The translations under genes were made by a program, and so were the position numbers. The notes under the pieces are model-generated. The model was given only the letters and a program-made list of their open reading frames with translations, ran no database searches and was not told where the DNA came from. Positions 1 to 10,919 of a stretch of DNA of 64,000 nucleotides are shown here, one piece after another (positions within the stretch are counted from its first letter, which is position 1; every line of letters starts with the position of its first letter). The stretch is from contig NW_024468914.1 of NCBI RefSeq assembly GCF_011745365.1, positions 2,192,001 through 2,256,000 on the forward strand, in the 5' to 3' direction. The stretch comes from Cryphonectria parasitica EP155 (taxonomy: Eukaryota > Ascomycota > Sordariomycetes > Diaporthales > Cryphonectriaceae).

Positions 1-1355
1 GACCGGTGCCAGTGACAAAGACTGTGTTCACGGCTGTCACTGTTGAGACGGTGATCATCGACGTTCCAACACCCACTGGTGGGGTGTATGTGTATTCCGT
101 GGTCATTGTCATAGTGGTCAAGGGAGCTCCATCAGCAGCCAGGACTGTGTATGTCATGACAACATCAGAAACTATCGGGGTCGGCGGCGCCAAAGGAACT
201 TCGGTTGTGCCAGAAGAGACTGTCATAGTTTTCGTGACAGTCGAAGGTCCGGGCTCGGGGCCAACAGAGACCAGAGCAGTCGCCGTCATGGTAATGACCT
301 CAGCTGGCGAGCTAGGTCCTCGCGGGATTGTAATTGTAAGGATCTCTGTGGTGGTCGATGACGAGGGAGGAGAAGTAGAGGTCAACACGATAGAAGATGT
401 CTCGAAACCGTACGAGGTAATCTCAAAGGAGGAGCTGGTACCACTGGTGGGCGAGATGACTTCTGGGCTTGGGATAATGGTCTCCAAAGTCAAGGTAAAG
501 CTAGCAGTGCTCGTCGAAGATGGATGCCCGACGCTCGGAAGAGTTGGTGTGCCACTTAGAAGAGTCATTGTAGTGCCTGCAGGAGTCATGCTGATTACAG
601 GGGTGGCCACTGCACCCAGCGTCTCGATGACAGTATAAGTACTTGTCTCAATAACCTGCGGAGTGTACCCAGACGTAACAGTCGTGGTGAGCAAGAAGGT
701 AGACACCACACCAGCCGCAGCCGGGACCACTGGGGTCTCGGGAGCCGAGATCGAAGTTGAAGAAATGGATCCGAAAGGGGAAGACACTGGAATCAGTAGC
801 AATCTGTCAGTGGGAAAGTTGCAATACAACAGCAAAGAGCAGGGAATTAATGTGAGCAAATACCGACTTACCAGTAGAAAGAGGGACCACAGAGGTGGAC
901 TCCGAGACAGAAACAGAAGCAGACACGTAAGAGGTGAAGGAGGGACTAGCAGGACCAGTCTCAGGGGCAGACCAAGGAAAGACCGTGACAGTCTCAAGAG
1001 CGACAGTCTCGGTGCTGACCATGCTCATGGCAGTGGCGCCGAGAGAGGTAGTAGGAACCTCAGCAGCACTGATGGTGATGTACACGGTGGCTGGAGCCTC
1101 TGCAGAGCAGGTGGCATCATCGCGACTGTCCAAAGAAACAAAACAACGTCAGTCACAATCTAGGTCTTGGTCGGTACTATGACGCAAACGCGTGTTGGTT
1201 TGCCAGAGAACTCTGTGCTGCCGCTGAATGCAATTTCGACTGGTAATGATAGCAAGGAGAGGATGTGTCTGACGGACTTACCCAGAGGGCACAGCGGCCG
1301 TGCTGACGAGCGAAGCCAGGGCCGCGAAGGCACCCAACGACGCAACCACACGCAT
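1..1355 (-). CDS. Ser/Thr-rich secreted mucin-like surface protein, 3' end outside window
   Basis: The model has exons 1353-1355 down to 1282, 1125-872 and 786-1 (minus), with introns 1281-1126 (donor GTAAGT, branch-like TGACTGAC, acceptor ACAG) and 871-787. Reading frame is kept across both junctions. The ATG at 1355 starts a clear signal peptide (MRVVASLGAFAALASLVSTA). The mature part has one early Cys region (DDATCSAEAP) and then a long Ser/Thr/Val/Pro-rich stretch with beta-type TVT and TVIET patterns, typical of fungal cell-wall or adhesin-like proteins that are heavily O-glycosylated. No stop is met before base 1, so the C-terminus, including any GPI signal, is missing here. The long open frame on the plus strand over 6-638 is the antisense shadow of this biased composition. 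The function is inferred only from composition; no enzymatic domain is visible. Confidence 0.7.
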
Positions 1356-2709
1356 ACTGAATGCTCTCAACAGCCAATGGGCGAGAAGAGATGCTTCGAC
1401 GCGAGTGCTGATGAGGTTTACGGAGTGACGGCCCGTGCGATGATCTTTCTTTGCGGTCAGCCAAAGAAAGGTAGATCTTTTCAAGAATAAAGAATGACGG
1501 TGTAGATTGCTCAGGCTGTGAAAGGAGGGAAAGTGTGAGATCGATGGAGGGTGGGATTGATCGATCGAAACGGTTGAGTGAAAGGACGAAGGAGATGGTG
1601 AAGAGGAAAGGGGAGAGGGAAAAGAGAGTTCCAAAGATACTTTAGACAAGAGGAATGAGTCAGACTGTTGAGAAGGAGAGTCGAAGGGGAAGGAACATGA
1701 CGATAAGATCCGCCGGAGGTTTCTGCCCAGCGAATGTCCAATGTCTAGGGAAGGAGGGAAGATTGAAGCAGGAGGTAATTGGTGGGCAGTGGGACGTCGA
1801 TGAAGAGGGAAGGGACGATGTCGTCCTTAGATCCGCGATGCAGGTGCAAGGATGTCTGCTGACCTTCCGGAGACACAGGGCTTCAAGGGAAAGTGAGCTG
1901 AGCTCCTGCTCCTGCTGTTACTCCTCGGAAGACCAATAACTGAAGTAGCTAGCCAGCCCTGATTGCATGAGCAATGACAGCAATCCGGGCAGTCTCTGAG
2001 CGCCTCTAGACTGATCACAGGACTGGCTGGCGATCTTCTGTTAATCGAGGAGGGCATGATGCTGCTAGGCTAGAGAAATCCTCAAGTGAGCACGACCGGT
2101 TGCACCACTCGCCACTTGTAAGAGCCTTTGATCTCGTTTGAAGTGCATCATCTTGTGCTGTGAGACTCGGAAGATAATATACTGCTGTAACATGCCCAGG
2201 TAGATTAGCTACAGTCCGCCATGTGAAGTCTCATATCCTCAGTAGGTCTAAAGCTCCAGAGGTCATGTTCCCCTCTCCCCCCTTCCCCCCAACACACACA
2301 CTTGATCCTCTCATTGGATCATCACATCACTTAGAAGAGTCTCTTCATTGTTCGCTCACAGGAGACAGGATAAAAGATCCCTAGGTTTGTCGAGTTTGTT
2401 GTAATAAAATCTCTGAGGCTGCAGGAGATTGAGCAGCTGTCATCTTCGAGATATCGAGAGGGCTCCCACAAGGCTCCTTTCATTTGTCGGCTGTAGCTCA
2501 ATGTTCTGTCCCAGTCACACAGTCCCAAGTACGAATTTCGACTCGACCGGGTTGATGAACAGCAAGGCAGATCTGGAGAGCAAGGCTTGCTATCAATGGA
2601 TGTAGCATCCACTACAGAGACACAAGCCTCTCGGGATAATAGGCCCCAGGAACAACAGCAGCTCGGTGAATGCCATTTGAGAGCTGTCTCGGACTAGCTT
2701 CACAACACC
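1356..2709. other. Intergenic, no gene seen
   Basis: This is the upstream region of the Ser/Thr-rich protein gene and the downstream region of the EI24-like gene. Just above the ATG, the minus strand is strongly pyrimidine-rich (about 1500-1650), as in many fungal leaders. A C-rich run followed by a short AC repeat lies near 2270-2302. Open frames here are short and show no family resemblance. Confidence 0.6.
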
Positions 2710-3727
2710 CTATATTGGATCATCCGAGTATGGGGGAGGCGGCTCGTTTTCATCCACGGTAGCACCCGTCCTCCCGTTCGCCTCCTGTGGCCCAGTCTGT
2801 GTCCCCTCCCCATCACTTCGGACCTGTCCCTCCTCCGCCCTCACCTGATCGTCCGCGCCCCAGCCCCTGGCCTTCTTCTCCAGCTTCGACACCCACAGGG
2901 CACACCCAGTGGCAGTCGTCAACAGAAAGAAGAATGCCAAGAGCGGGATCAGCTCAAGGACCATGGCCACTGTGCCAAACCAGACAAAGTCCCACGTATA
3001 TTTCTTCGCCTCCGACTTGCGTTCGCGCCGGCTCAGCCCGCGCAGCTTGTACCACCTGTGGAAGCTCAACTTGCCTAGCCTGCTGCCAGTGATGATAATG
3101 TAGGCCGGCGAGCCGACAACGGGGATGAAGTTGAGCGGGAGGTAAATCACGAGCTCGAAAAGTTGGGTGAAGCTCCAAGGGGCATATTCAGCGCGTGAGG
3201 TAGGCTTGCCCAGCATCTTGACCGAGTTAGGTGCATCGGGAAACAGGAGACGTTGGGGAGCCACGAGGTCGACGAGACCTTCATTGATCAAGGTTGCCTA
3301 TGAGGCTCGGTTAGCATTCAGTGCGAATGGACATCTTAGACAGCAACATTGGAAAACGAACATCAAAGATATCCACTCGGCATTCATCCACAAAGAAGCC
3401 TTCGAACAGTGCCTGAATCAAGACCTGCCCCTCTCCAAGCGTCAAGATCAGAGCATTGACCCATGCTCCGCTGCCCTGCCAGATCGCCAGAAAGCCAACT
3501 TGAGGCAAGTAGGCGAACAAGAACAGTATCAAATAGACAATCAGTGAGATGATAGACAGAGGTAGCAGCCTTCCCATCCATAACGGCCAGAACTCGCGAT
3601 GTCGTGCAAAGTACCACATGCCTTGGACGGGATATGCAGCAGCTCGCCCAGCGCGGTAGATGTAGTTCAGGAACTGAGAGTTCATAGCGCGGCTTTTTAA
3701 CCTCGTCCGGAGGGTATCGGGTGCCAT
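2710..3727 (-). CDS. EI24/RRT8-like multi-pass membrane protein with C-terminal PPxY motif
   Basis: There are two exons, 3727-3362 and 3297-2710, with intron 3361-3298 (GTTCGT...ATAG); the junction reads VDIFD|ATLINEG. The predicted protein is 317 aa. It contains the pattern of the fungal RRT8/LDS branch of the EI24 family: an amphipathic start (YPVQGMWYFARHREFWPLW), a hydrophobic helix pair (LLPLSIISLIVYLILFLFAY), the motif FFVDECRVDIFD, a second membrane region around LVIYLPLNFIPVVGSPAY and a last helix near FVWFGTVAMVLELIPLLAFF. Yeast members sit on lipid droplets/ER and act in spore-wall formation; that role is known for the family and not shown here. The tail is polar and ends with PPPPYSDDPI, a PPxY motif that could bind WW domains of an Rsp5-type ubiquitin ligase. 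The start ATG (3727) is the first in frame. Confidence 0.75.
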
Positions 3728-4166
3728 TCTTCTGTACGGAAAGAAGGAAAAGCAGAGAGGTGGTCAGTGTCGCGGTCGTGGTCTCACAGCTTGCGCCTGG
3801 GCTGTTTTTTGGTAGATGTTGTCAAGGTTTATCTACCGTCCAAGCTTCAGCAGCTATCATCAGCCTCCAGAGGTGACGTCGCATCTGTAGACCCATCTCG
3901 CTTCGATTTAGTAACGGCAGGCAGTTTGGGCCTAAACTCCTTCTGCGCGGGAGCTCGCAGGACGCCCGCGCCCCCACTTCCCCAGCCCTTAAGAATAAAA
4001 TGCCCCTGTCAAGTGCCTGGTGCCCCGATGCACGAGCCACATTGACCTGAGACCTGCCCATTATTTCCTACGCAATCTTGCAATCGCGTGTCTCTAGACC
4101 TTTCCCGTTCCAATCAACACAGTACCAGCAACCAAGGTGGCGGCTGCGACGCCAACAGCGACGACG
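3728..4166. other. Short divergent intergenic region
   Basis: Shared upstream region between the EI24-like gene (minus) and the small HTH gene (plus). I see no convincing promoter element or gene. Confidence 0.5.
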
Positions 4167-4628
4167 ATGACACGGCCAACAGGACTTCATACGAAGCAAC
4201 TTCGGGAAGAAGATCGTCGTCGCATCATCATTCTCTCAAAAGATGCAAAATTCGGCCCAGCAGAGATTCGCAGAGCCACTGGCTTTACAATGGCCCAAAT
4301 CAAATACACCTTGAGACACGGCGCAAAGACGAGGTTTCAAGATAGGGGAAGAGATCCAAGAAGCGAACGACGCAAAGGCAGGCCCCAGAAAGAGGTAGAA
4401 GAAGAGGCAGACAACGTGCCGAAAACAGGACCCGAACATGAACCCAGGCATGAGGTTCTGAGTGGGTTTCAGAGTGCCGTCCAGAGTGAGCCACAATATG
4501 AATCACGGATCGAGCTCCCGAGCGAGGTCCAAAACGAGCCACAGATCCAGCCACCATATCAAACACAGAATCATGCAGAGAATGAGGTACAGGAAGAGTT
4601 ACGAGACGTGGTGGGAGAGGAGGCATAA
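4167..4628 (+). CDS. Small protein with N-terminal helix-turn-helix (psq/Tc1-type) domain
   Basis: This is an intronless frame of 153 aa from the first in-frame ATG at 4167; the upstream frame extends without an ATG to 4137. Residues about 10-45 (REEDRRRIIILSKDAKF, then AEIRRATGFTMAQIKYTLRH) fit a homeodomain-like helix-turn-helix of the psq/Tc1-mariner transposase type. They are followed by a basic stretch with an RKGRP core that resembles an AT-hook. The C-terminal half is acidic and Gln/Glu-rich with loose repeats of SEPQYE, NEPQIQP and AENEVQEE type. No catalytic DDE domain follows, so this could be a domesticated or truncated transposase N-terminus, or an independent DNA-binding protein. 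The exact start and the existence of the gene are moderately supported. Confidence 0.5.
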   Translation: MTRPTGLHTKQLREEDRRRIIILSKDAKFGPAEIRRATGFTMAQIKYTLRHGAKTRFQDRGRDPRSERRKGRPQKEVEEEADNVPKTGPEHEPRHEVLSGFQSAVQSEPQYESRIELPSEVQNEPQIQPPYQTQNHAENEVQEELRDVVGEEA

Positions 4629-5566
4629 AATGTGGCAGAAGCTGTGCTGGAAAATAATCAGGGGTAAGGTGATAAAGAGCGGATCGTGACACGCCACGGG
4701 ACTAATAAATCCTGAACGCAATACATTGTTAGTATCCATCCGCAGCACCTCCCCCCTCTTCCCTTACCCTCTTTCTCCCCTTAAACGAGTCTCAGGAAAG
4801 GGGGAAACCAAGATGAAGTACAAGGGGAGAGGGGGGGGGGGACTTCTTTCTCAACCTGACAGTCTTCATAATTCATCTTGGACTTGTACTAGTATACCAG
4901 TCTAACGAGTATAGCAGGGAAAGTTCCAAGCCCCTCTGCCCATGGGATGCAGGCCTTGCAATAGGACCCCTAGCAGATGCTATTCATACAGCTTGAAGTC
5001 ACGACGAGATTGCATCTTGAACGATCATGTCAATCAGCATAGTCAGAGAACAAGACTCAGACATAGCATTCACCTAGGCAAAACACGTAAGCCGGCATGA
5101 ATATATCATAAGTCTTCTCAATACTTATGGAGTCGGGCACATCCGACCTATGGCACGCATCGCTCAGCCGGTCAGCGGTCATTAGCTTTCTGTCGTCAGT
5201 ATAATGCCGGCCTCAAGATGCCTCCACATCTCGAGCACCCCTGAGCCTATATGCTCATCTGCTTCACATGGAGAGCCCTAGGTTGGACTATACAGTACGT
5301 CCTGAATCGTCAACCGACCTTCAAAGGAAGCTGCTCTGTATATGCACCTTACAGTCATCATTTGTCAAGAAGCTGGGAGGTAATGTTCAAGACGAAGTCG
5401 TGATAGGTATCATTTCTACAATTCTACGTTCTCTGAGACGGTCAACTGCACGGCCCTGCTACCATTGCAGAAGCTGGTCGAAAGGGAAGTCTGCCACATA
5501 TTTTAAACGAAAGCCAGAGGATAATTACGCGGAAGTTTCCTTCACTTCTCTGACTTGATACTGAAA

Positions 5567-5601
5567 ATAAGTCTACTTGAGGTTAGATAAGTCTACTTGA
5601 G
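5567..5601. repeat. Short direct repeat, 15 bp x 2
   Basis: ATAAGTCTACTTGAG occurs at 5567-5581 and again at 5587-5601 with a 20-bp period. It lies in otherwise featureless intergenic DNA. Confidence 0.8.
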
Positions 5602-6994
5602 ATTCTGGGGACCTGATATATGTCTCGTCACTATACGCAATACTATTCCGCTGCCTCCTCTCCTGCTCGTCCGAAGAAGGGGTTATGCACCCGAAATTCC
5701 TCAGGGCTTTAGACGCTGACTGCGTAAGGCATCGCGCCCTGGCCTTAGTTATCTCCTACTTATCACCGCATCACGAGGCCAAGTCTAGCGCCTCGGTAGA
5801 CCTTCACCTGAATACACTGACGCCGCCGGAACACCGGTATTCTACATGCAAGAATATCTCAGAATGCTTGTAGTAGGAAATTTAGAAACCTCCGACGGGT
5901 AGTCATTGACGCGATGGGCGGCTCTAGATGCGCCTCTCTATCGGTCGGAGGGTAACAATCAAAGGGTCCGCATGCCCAGCAGCATTGGTACTGCAACCCA
6001 TGCATATGCTGGAGAGAGGTCACGCGAGCTTCCCGTTCCGGACAGCCGACATGGCGCGCAGATCTCCAGTAACCCAGAATCTGGGAAGTCGGGAGACTTC
6101 TACTCAGCTATGTAGCTATGGGTGAAAGAAACAAATTTGTATCTCAAAGCCTGTTGATTGTGTAATTAAGCAACGTATCAACGTGACCACAAATACTTCC
6201 CAAACCACGAAATGCGCAAGCCATCTTTGAACCCGTATATTGCCCATGTACTGAACGTCGAGAGCAGCGTCCAGAGTTTCTGACGTATTGAAGCATATAT
6301 CTCGTCGCATGCTGACGCTTGCATATGCGGTGTGGTAGGAATCGCTACGCAGCTACTTACCGTGTCTGCCGAGGCTTGGGTAGACGGTCCACCACGTGCA
6401 GTCTGAACCCGAGCCCGGAGTCGATTTCAAAATGCCAATGAATATCTAAACCCATGATGAACACCTCACTTCTAAGATAAAAAGATGGTGTAAGCATGTA
6501 TAGTGTGCACTCACCATTAATAAGGCCCCTTGTCGTCCTGTTCCAACCAGGTGGTCTGCAGCCTTATCTCCAAGCCACTATTGATACTCCCTTGAGGTCA
6601 CTGCTACCCTAACAATCATCACACAATGTAGATAGCAGCAAATGAATAGCACATGATCTTACGTGCGTCCTGTCATAATCCAGTTGATTGATGCGGGCCG
6701 ACTCTGATCAGAGCCAGAACACAAACCTGGACCCAATAGCAATATCTCCCGGTAATAATCGCTTCCATAATATGACAGTGACGGCAACGTGACTATCTCC
6801 GCGTGCAACTGTGGATGCACGTCGGCAGAGACGGAGGGTTTCATTATCTGATCTATTCAGAGTACGCTTTTCCCCAGTGTCAACACTAATCCATAGATGG
6901 TGTCAATGGTTCCTAAAATGGTTCACTTACACGCTCAAGTGCCGAGGCCGAAAGCAGGGCATTTGATGAAGAAGCTGCCATAGAAATCAAGAAA

Positions 6995-7000
6995 TATAAA
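6995..7000 (+). promoter_or_regulatory. Probable TATA box of subtilisin gene
   Basis: TATAAA lies 126 bp upstream of the ATG at 7126 in an AT-rich context, a usual distance for a fungal core promoter. It is assigned by position and sequence only. Confidence 0.45.
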
Positions 7001-7125
7001 ATACTCATCACGGATCCAGCAGACACATCAGATCCTGTTGTTGTTGATACACATCTTCAGTGCTCAAGCCAAGCTGCTTGGCCCCAGTTTACATTTACAT
7101 CAAGCTCATCAGTTAAATTCACATT

Positions 7126-10100
7126 ATGAAAGTTCCGCACCTACTGCTCCTGTCTCTCGGCAGTGTCAATGTGCTTGCTGTCAGCCGCCGTAGCACATTC
7201 CAGCCTGCCAATGCATCCAACGGCACGGCGCCTCAAGCCAAGAGATACATTATTGAATTCAAACAAGTAGGTGGTCAGCGAGGCTCTAATGCAGCACGAA
7301 CGAATGCTCTTTGAAGTTGACCACAAGTCATACACTACAGGGATCCGACTACACTGCCATCCAGGACAGCATAGCAGCGCAGCCGGGGACCACTATTCTT
7401 CGCACATTCAACACTGACGTCTTTGCTGGCGTCAGTGTCGAGTCAATCAGTCAAAATGTTGACTCGCTCTCAGAATTCACTTCAGTAGCGCAAACATGGA
7501 CTTCCAAGATCATTACGCTCGACACATCAGTTCCTTCTCGGGCATGGACTGCCGTCGATGCAGCAGCCGAGGCCGCATCAAGTAATTATTCAGTGCATGC
7601 ACAAACAGGTGTCGACAAGCTACACGCCGCAGGCATCTTCGGCGAGGGTGCAGTGATCGCGGTAGTCGACACAGGCACTCAATACACCCACCCCGCCCTC
7701 GGAGGCTGCTTCGGAGCCGGCTGCAAGGTCGCGGGCGGCTATGACCTCGTCGGTGACGGGTGCTGGCCAGACTTAGGATGTGATCTTGAACCAGACGATG
7801 ATCCTATGGATCAGATCGGCCATGGAACGCATGTGTCGGGCATTGCTGTGGGCCAAGCCCCCAACGGCATCTTCGTCGGGGTTGCCCCCTCGGCCACGTT
7901 GCTCTCGTACAAAGTCTTCACTGACCTCGACGACACGACCGAGGACATACTCATCGAAGCATTTCTCATGGCGTATGAAGCAGACGCAGACATCATCACA
8001 TGCAGTGTCGGTGGTGCCGGCGGCTGGTCCAGCGATGCATGGGCGGTCGTGGCGTCGAGGATCGCAGAGCAGGGAGTCATCGTCACCATTGCGGGAGGCA
8101 ATGACGGGGTAGAGGGACCTTATTACACCTCGGACGGATCGTCTGGGCAGAACGTGCTCGCCGTGGCCTCGATCGAGGCGGAGACGACGGCTGAGATTGC
8201 CTTCCTCGCTAACTTCACAGTGAGCAACCAGACGAGTTCTGCCGCGGTCGGTTATTACTCGGGCTTCGAACCGATCCCATATACATACAGTACGTGAGGT
8301 GGTTGTTTTGAGGATCACTTTTCTTTCTTTCTTTCGTCTTCACCCCCTTCCTATCCATTCATTTGTGGAGCAGCTTATTCTTGTTCTTGAAGTTTGGTGC
8401 TATTATAATTGTGAAAGGATATCTCTTGTGCTTCTGACTTGGAATAGCCATTTCGGAATTACTGTTATGCTTTAAGCATCACCTATAAATCATCTTTGCT
8501 AACACTTTCCAATCAGCCGGATTCCCCATCTACGCCCTCTCCCTAAACACAAGCTCAACCACTGATGCGTGCGAGCCTCTCGACATCGACCTCGAAGGCA
8601 ATATCACGCTGGTCCGCGTAGGAGACTGCGACAGCAGTGTTCAGCAGACAAACGTCCAAAACGCTGGCAGTCATGTCACCTTGTGGTATCTTGGAGACGA
8701 CCCCTCCGACATTCCTGGATACCTGCCCACCGGAGGCTTCACAGGCGTCATTTCTGCCGACAGTGGCGCCGCCATCATCGAGACCATCAAGTCGGGTGGT
8801 AAAGTGACGGGAGACTTCACGACTATTGACGCAGATAACTACTTCGTTGGCATGCCCAACCCGGAAGGCACCGGTGGACTGCCCAACTACTTCACATCCT
8901 GGGGTCCTTTGTACGATCTCAGTATCAAGCCGGATATCGCTGCACCTGGAGGTGATATCCTCAGTACATATCCAACCGACGCCTATACCGTGCTTAGTGG
9001 AACTTCGATGGCGACACCTTACATCGCGGGCGTGGCAGCTCTGTACATCGGCAAGTTTGGCGGCCGCAGCAGCAATTCTGCTTTCAATGCCAGCGACCTC
9101 ATGATGCGCATCATTACCAGCGGCGACTCTCTCCCCTACTTTGACGGACAGACCTTGACCAACTACGGCCTGTACGCGCCCACGGCGCAGGTTGGTACAG
9201 GAATTATCAACGCGTCGAAAGTTCTTGACTTCACGTCATCTTTATCATATTCTAAGTTCGCTCTTAATGACACGGCAGATTTCGTCTCATCCCACTCGGT
9301 CGAGATCACGAACGCTGCCGAGGAATCGGTTACGTATACTTTCGATGTCCAAGACGCCGCGGGATTCGAGACCTGGCTGTCTGCTGATTCGAGTGACGAT
9401 ACCACACCAAGGCCAGTGGACTTTGTGGAATTGGTGCCCATTGAGATCAAGCCTAGCGTTTCACTGCCAGATGTGGCAACTCTTGCAGCTGGGGAGACTC
9501 TTACAGTGTCGTGAGTGGAAACGAACCCCCTGGGCTCTGAATATTTCTCCATGTCATGAGCGCTTTCGGCTCCCACAACCGCTAACTTGTTGACAGCTTT
9601 GAATTTTCATATCCGACAGGGTTCGATAACCTCCCACTATATAGTGGCAAGATCCAGATCAACTCAAGTCTTGGTGAATCGTTGTCCGTGCCCTATCTTG
9701 GTATGTCCTTCCTTTCATACCAAATAACCGTGAAACTGGCTTGGAGATTTTTTGGGCTATGCTGATTGTTTTTAGGTATTGCTGGTAATCTTGAGGAAAC
9801 AATCGCCGATCAGTGGCAGCCTGGCTATCCTTATGTGGTGTCAGGGCTCAGCGCAACCAATATCAGCGACGACTCTTCGTAAGACGTTTCTCCCATTGGG
9901 ATGGTACTACTACCTTCATCAATGCATCGGACTGACCATATCTTGAAGATTTACATTCAACCTTTCGACAACCTCGCAAGACTTCCCCCAATTGTTTGTT
10001 CGAACACAATGGGGCACCGAAGAGCTACGGTGGGATGTAAGTCTCGTCTTAATTGAATCATTCCCTGTCGTGTTCTCCCAGACTCCCCAGCTTAGCAACA

Positions 10101-10576
10101 TGTGAGAAACTTTCTGACGAAACTCTTTTTGCGCAGATCTTTGAACAAGACTGGACAGAGTCAGAGTGGTCATACCCGCCAGTTGTTGGAAAGGATGGCT
10201 ACGTGGGATCAGTCACGTACTGGGCGTACTCGGGCGAGGTCACTGTTTACGATGCATCAGCGGACCCAAACACTACCATTGCATTCCCTTTGACAGACCT
10301 GCCCCGAACAACGGTGGATATTGCGGCGGAGGAATACTGGTGGTTTGGAGGGCTGGCGAACGGAAGCCAGATTGAGTCCGGTGATTATGTGTGAGTGTCC
10401 CCTGAATTGCGTGACAGCCCCTCTGATATTTGTGATTGTCATATTTGGGAGCTTAGAGCTGACGGAATTGATTGCCTATCAGAATGCGTTTGGCAGCTTT
10501 GCTGCCTTTTGGAGAGCCCACTTCCTCGGAAGGATGGTCAACCTATACGAACAACTTTACTGTTCTGCCGCTATAG
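7126..10576 (+). CDS. Secreted subtilisin-like serine peptidase (S8A) with PA insert
   Basis: Eight exons: 7126-7266, 7341-8289, 8517-9510, 9597-9700, 9776-9878, 9949-10036, 10137-10390, 10483-10576. All introns are GT-AG and the frame is continuous, giving 908 aa. It starts with a signal peptide (MKVPHLLLLSLGSVNVLA), then an I9-like propeptide (KRYIIEFKQ ... DVFAGVSVES). The catalytic residues are Asp157 (VIAVVDTG), His208 (GHGTHVSG), the oxyanion Asn301 (AGGND) and Ser527 (SGTSMATP). Between Asn and Ser a protease-associated (PA) segment is inserted (PIYALSLN ... SGGKVTGDF). After the catalytic domain comes a long beta-rich part resembling Fn3-type C-terminal domains, with many N-glycosylation sequons. 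This is the architecture of fungal minor extracellular (vpr-like) subtilisins. The expected role is extracellular protein degradation. The gene is convergent with the MFS gene downstream. Confidence 0.88.
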
Positions 10577-10919
10577 ATATGCTCAGGTGTTGTCAAGAGT
10601 TCTATACGCAGTCCTATTGCATGATGATAAATGGGAGGCTATCGACACATCATGTTATTTTTTTGACCTTATCAAACCCGGACAATCATTGCAATTTTAT
10701 GAGACTATACCAAACGAAGCACATAGATATAATCATTCCCTTTTGCATCAATAGGCTATCAATTCGATGTCATGGAAAAGCTCGGCTTCAATGAGTAATT
10801 GAAGTGTGATTGTCATCCCTGCTTCGTCGGATTCAACGAGGCACCAGACTCAAGTCTGGTGATCCAAGAGCTATGCTTCTGTCGACGTTCATTTACCAGT
10901 GCTCCTCGCTCTAAAGAAA
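10577..10919. other. Convergent 3' intergenic region
   Basis: A 343-bp spacer holding the 3' ends of the subtilisin (plus) and MFS permease (minus) transcripts. It is AT-rich and contains no gene. Confidence 0.6.

Larger units (their letters stand above)
4629..7125. other. Long intergenic region, no gene seen
   Basis: About 2.5 kb between the HTH gene and the subtilisin gene. It is more AT-rich than the flanking genes, with a G-run near 4840 and a 15-bp direct repeat (5567-5581 and 5587-5601). Small open frames at 5268-5558, 5685-5873 and 5906-6125 have no recognisable domain. The 3' part is the subtilisin promoter. Confidence 0.55.

Noticed and set aside
6..638. 210-aa Val-rich open frame on the plus strand
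   Set aside because: It is antisense to the Ser/Thr-rich secreted protein; codons for Ser/Thr/Pro read backwards give the Val/Gly-rich frame. No start context, signal or family.
5560..5900. Possible LTR or transposon remnant suggested by short direct repeats
   Set aside because: Only one 15-bp repeat pair, no TG...CA ends, target-site duplication or coding remnant could be shown.
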